Shown one piece after another: positions 23,976 to 24,734 of a stretch of 24,734 bases of DNA. The notes under the pieces were generated by a model. That model was not told the origin of the DNA. It did not search any database and saw nothing but the letters and a program-made list of their open reading frames with translations. The stretch lies in the NCBI GenBank assembly GCA_021815905.1, contig JAKAZP010000002.1:1-24734 (forward strand), given 5' to 3'. The translations under genes were made by a program, and so were the position numbers. Numbering within the stretch: the stretch's first letter is position 1; every line of letters begins with the position of its first letter. The stretch is from Pseudomonadota bacterium (GTDB lineage: Bacteria > Pseudomonadota > Gammaproteobacteria > Steroidobacterales > Steroidobacteraceae).

Positions 23976-24734
23976 ATGTCGATTCGAGAAGGACGATCGA
24001 TCCGCGTCGAGCATCCCTGGCCGCGCCGCGTTCTTCGAACCCTGCAGTTCGGGCTCGAGCGGATCCGGAATCGGGGCGGGTACGTCGAGGCTCGCGCGGC
24101 AGCCTTCGGCCTGAAATTCCGGGGTCCGCCCGCGGACTGCATCACCCGGCACATCTACAGGCTCGGCGCCCACGAGCCGCACATTTCCCGCTACGTGATC
24201 GAGCACATTCGTCTCGGACCGGCGGACATCGCGATCGACGTCGGCGCGAACCTCGGCTGGTACACGGCACTGCTCAGCCGCCTGAGCGAGCCCGGAGCGC
24301 GAATCTTCGCCTTCGAGCCCGATCCGGAGACGTATCGGCTTCTGTGCGGGAACCTGCGCGCGAATCGCGCAGCCGGTGTGACGCCGTTGAATCTCGCCCT
24401 GGGCGAGATACCCGGGACCGCGGTGCTGCACCGCTACAAATCGAGCAACAACGGCCGCCACACGCTCTCTCCCGGAAGCGACGGCGGCGGCGGAGCATGC
24501 GAGGTGAGCGTGGAGACGCTCGACTCGTTCTGCGCCTCGCGAGGACTCGGCGAGAGCCGTGTCCGCTTCCTCAAGATCGACGTGGAAGGATTCGAGTATC
24601 AAGTCCTGCGCGGCGCCGCAAGCGTTCTGCGCCGGTGCGACTGCATCCTTCTCGAATTCAACCGCGGGGAGGATGCCGGGAAGCTGCTTCGGCTGGTCGC
24701 GGACGCCGGATTGCTCGTTCGTGCCTTCATCGAC
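23976..24734 (+). CDS. FkbM-family SAM-dependent methyltransferase, 3' end beyond the window
   Basis: The first 253 codons of a gene that is still open at the right edge. The SAM-binding motif I is AIDVGANLGWYT (86-97), followed by an acidic motif FAFEPDPETYRLL (111-123) and the FkbM hallmark FLKIDVEGFEYQVLRGA (198-214). FkbM enzymes O-methylate sugars, polyketides or other secondary metabolites, often in glycan or lipid gene clusters; the substrate cannot be told. The ATG at 23976 lies 25 nt after the exporter gene, so the three may form one transcript. It uses A/T-richer codons (ATA, CGA, GGA, TAT, TTG) more freely than its neighbours, which hints at different ancestry. Confidence 0.88.
   Translation, partial: MSIREGRSIRVEHPWPRRVLRTLQFGLERIRNRGGYVEARAAAFGLKFRGPPADCITRHIYRLGAHEPHISRYVIEHIRLGPADIAIDVGANLGWYTALLSRLSEPGARIFAFEPDPETYRLLCGNLRANRAAGVTPLNLALGEIPGTAVLHRYKSSNNGRHTLSPGSDGGGGACEVSVETLDSFCASRGLGESRVRFLKIDVEGFEYQVLRGAASVLRRCDCILLEFNRGEDAGKLLRLVADAGLLVRAFID

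Noticed and set aside
1..24734. CRISPR arrays, insertion sequences, integrases, attachment sites, toxin-antitoxin or defence genes
   Set aside because: No regularly spaced repeats, transposase or recombinase motifs, or terminal inverted repeats were found on either strand.

Overview
The window is GC-rich (about 70% by eye) chromosomal DNA packed with short or overlapping gene junctions. The gene set and order (miaB-phoH-ybeY-corC-lnt, leuS-lptE, holA-nadD-rsfS-rlmH-maf-rng-nitrilase-tldD) are those of a gammaproteobacterium. The joining of rlmH directly to maf-rng recalls Xanthomonadales/Nevskiales-type genomes, but placing it below class level is only a guess.

Layout. Positions 278-7377 (minus strand) hold one long housekeeping run read from right to left: holA (DNA polymerase III delta), nadD, rsfS, rlmH, maf (dTTP/UTP pyrophosphatase), rng (RNase G), a nitrilase-family amidase and tldD. 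Positions 7503-9350 (plus strand) hold a lone ABC importer gene in which a ModB-type permease is fused to a ModC-type ATPase with a TOBE-like tail. It sits exactly where lptE and holA are normally neighbours. Positions 9375-12984 (minus) hold leuS, lptE and an unrecognised 160-residue HExxH protein. Positions 13170-19875 (minus) hold miaB-phoH-ybeY-corC-lnt plus a periplasmic DegP/MucD-like protease; every junction there overlaps by 4 nt (ATGA or GTGA). Positions 20157-23950 (plus) hold an asymmetric pair of ABC exporter half-transporters, followed from 23976 by a FkbM-type methyltransferase that runs off the right edge.

How the genes work together. The miaB block combines tRNA modification, the YbeY/PhoH RNA-quality pair, CorC, apolipoprotein N-acylation and envelope protein quality control. 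leuS-lptE links translation to LPS export. The holA block mixes replication, NAD synthesis, ribosome silencing and methylation, nucleotide-pool hygiene and RNA decay. tldD is the TldD half of a peptide-maturing protease whose partner, PmbA/TldE, is not in the window.

Most of the window is ordinary core genome, and I do not see a clearly new defence or mobile system. The parts worth a second look are the fused ABC importer inserted into a core operon, the small HExxH protein tied to lptE, the asymmetric exporter pair with its actinobacterial look and possible 44-codon leader ORF, the structured T6-ended element abutting leuS, and the apparent absence of yhdP between rng and the nitrilase. No tRNA, rRNA, CRISPR array, insertion sequence or integrase was found. 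No gene-free stretch exceeds 300 bases.
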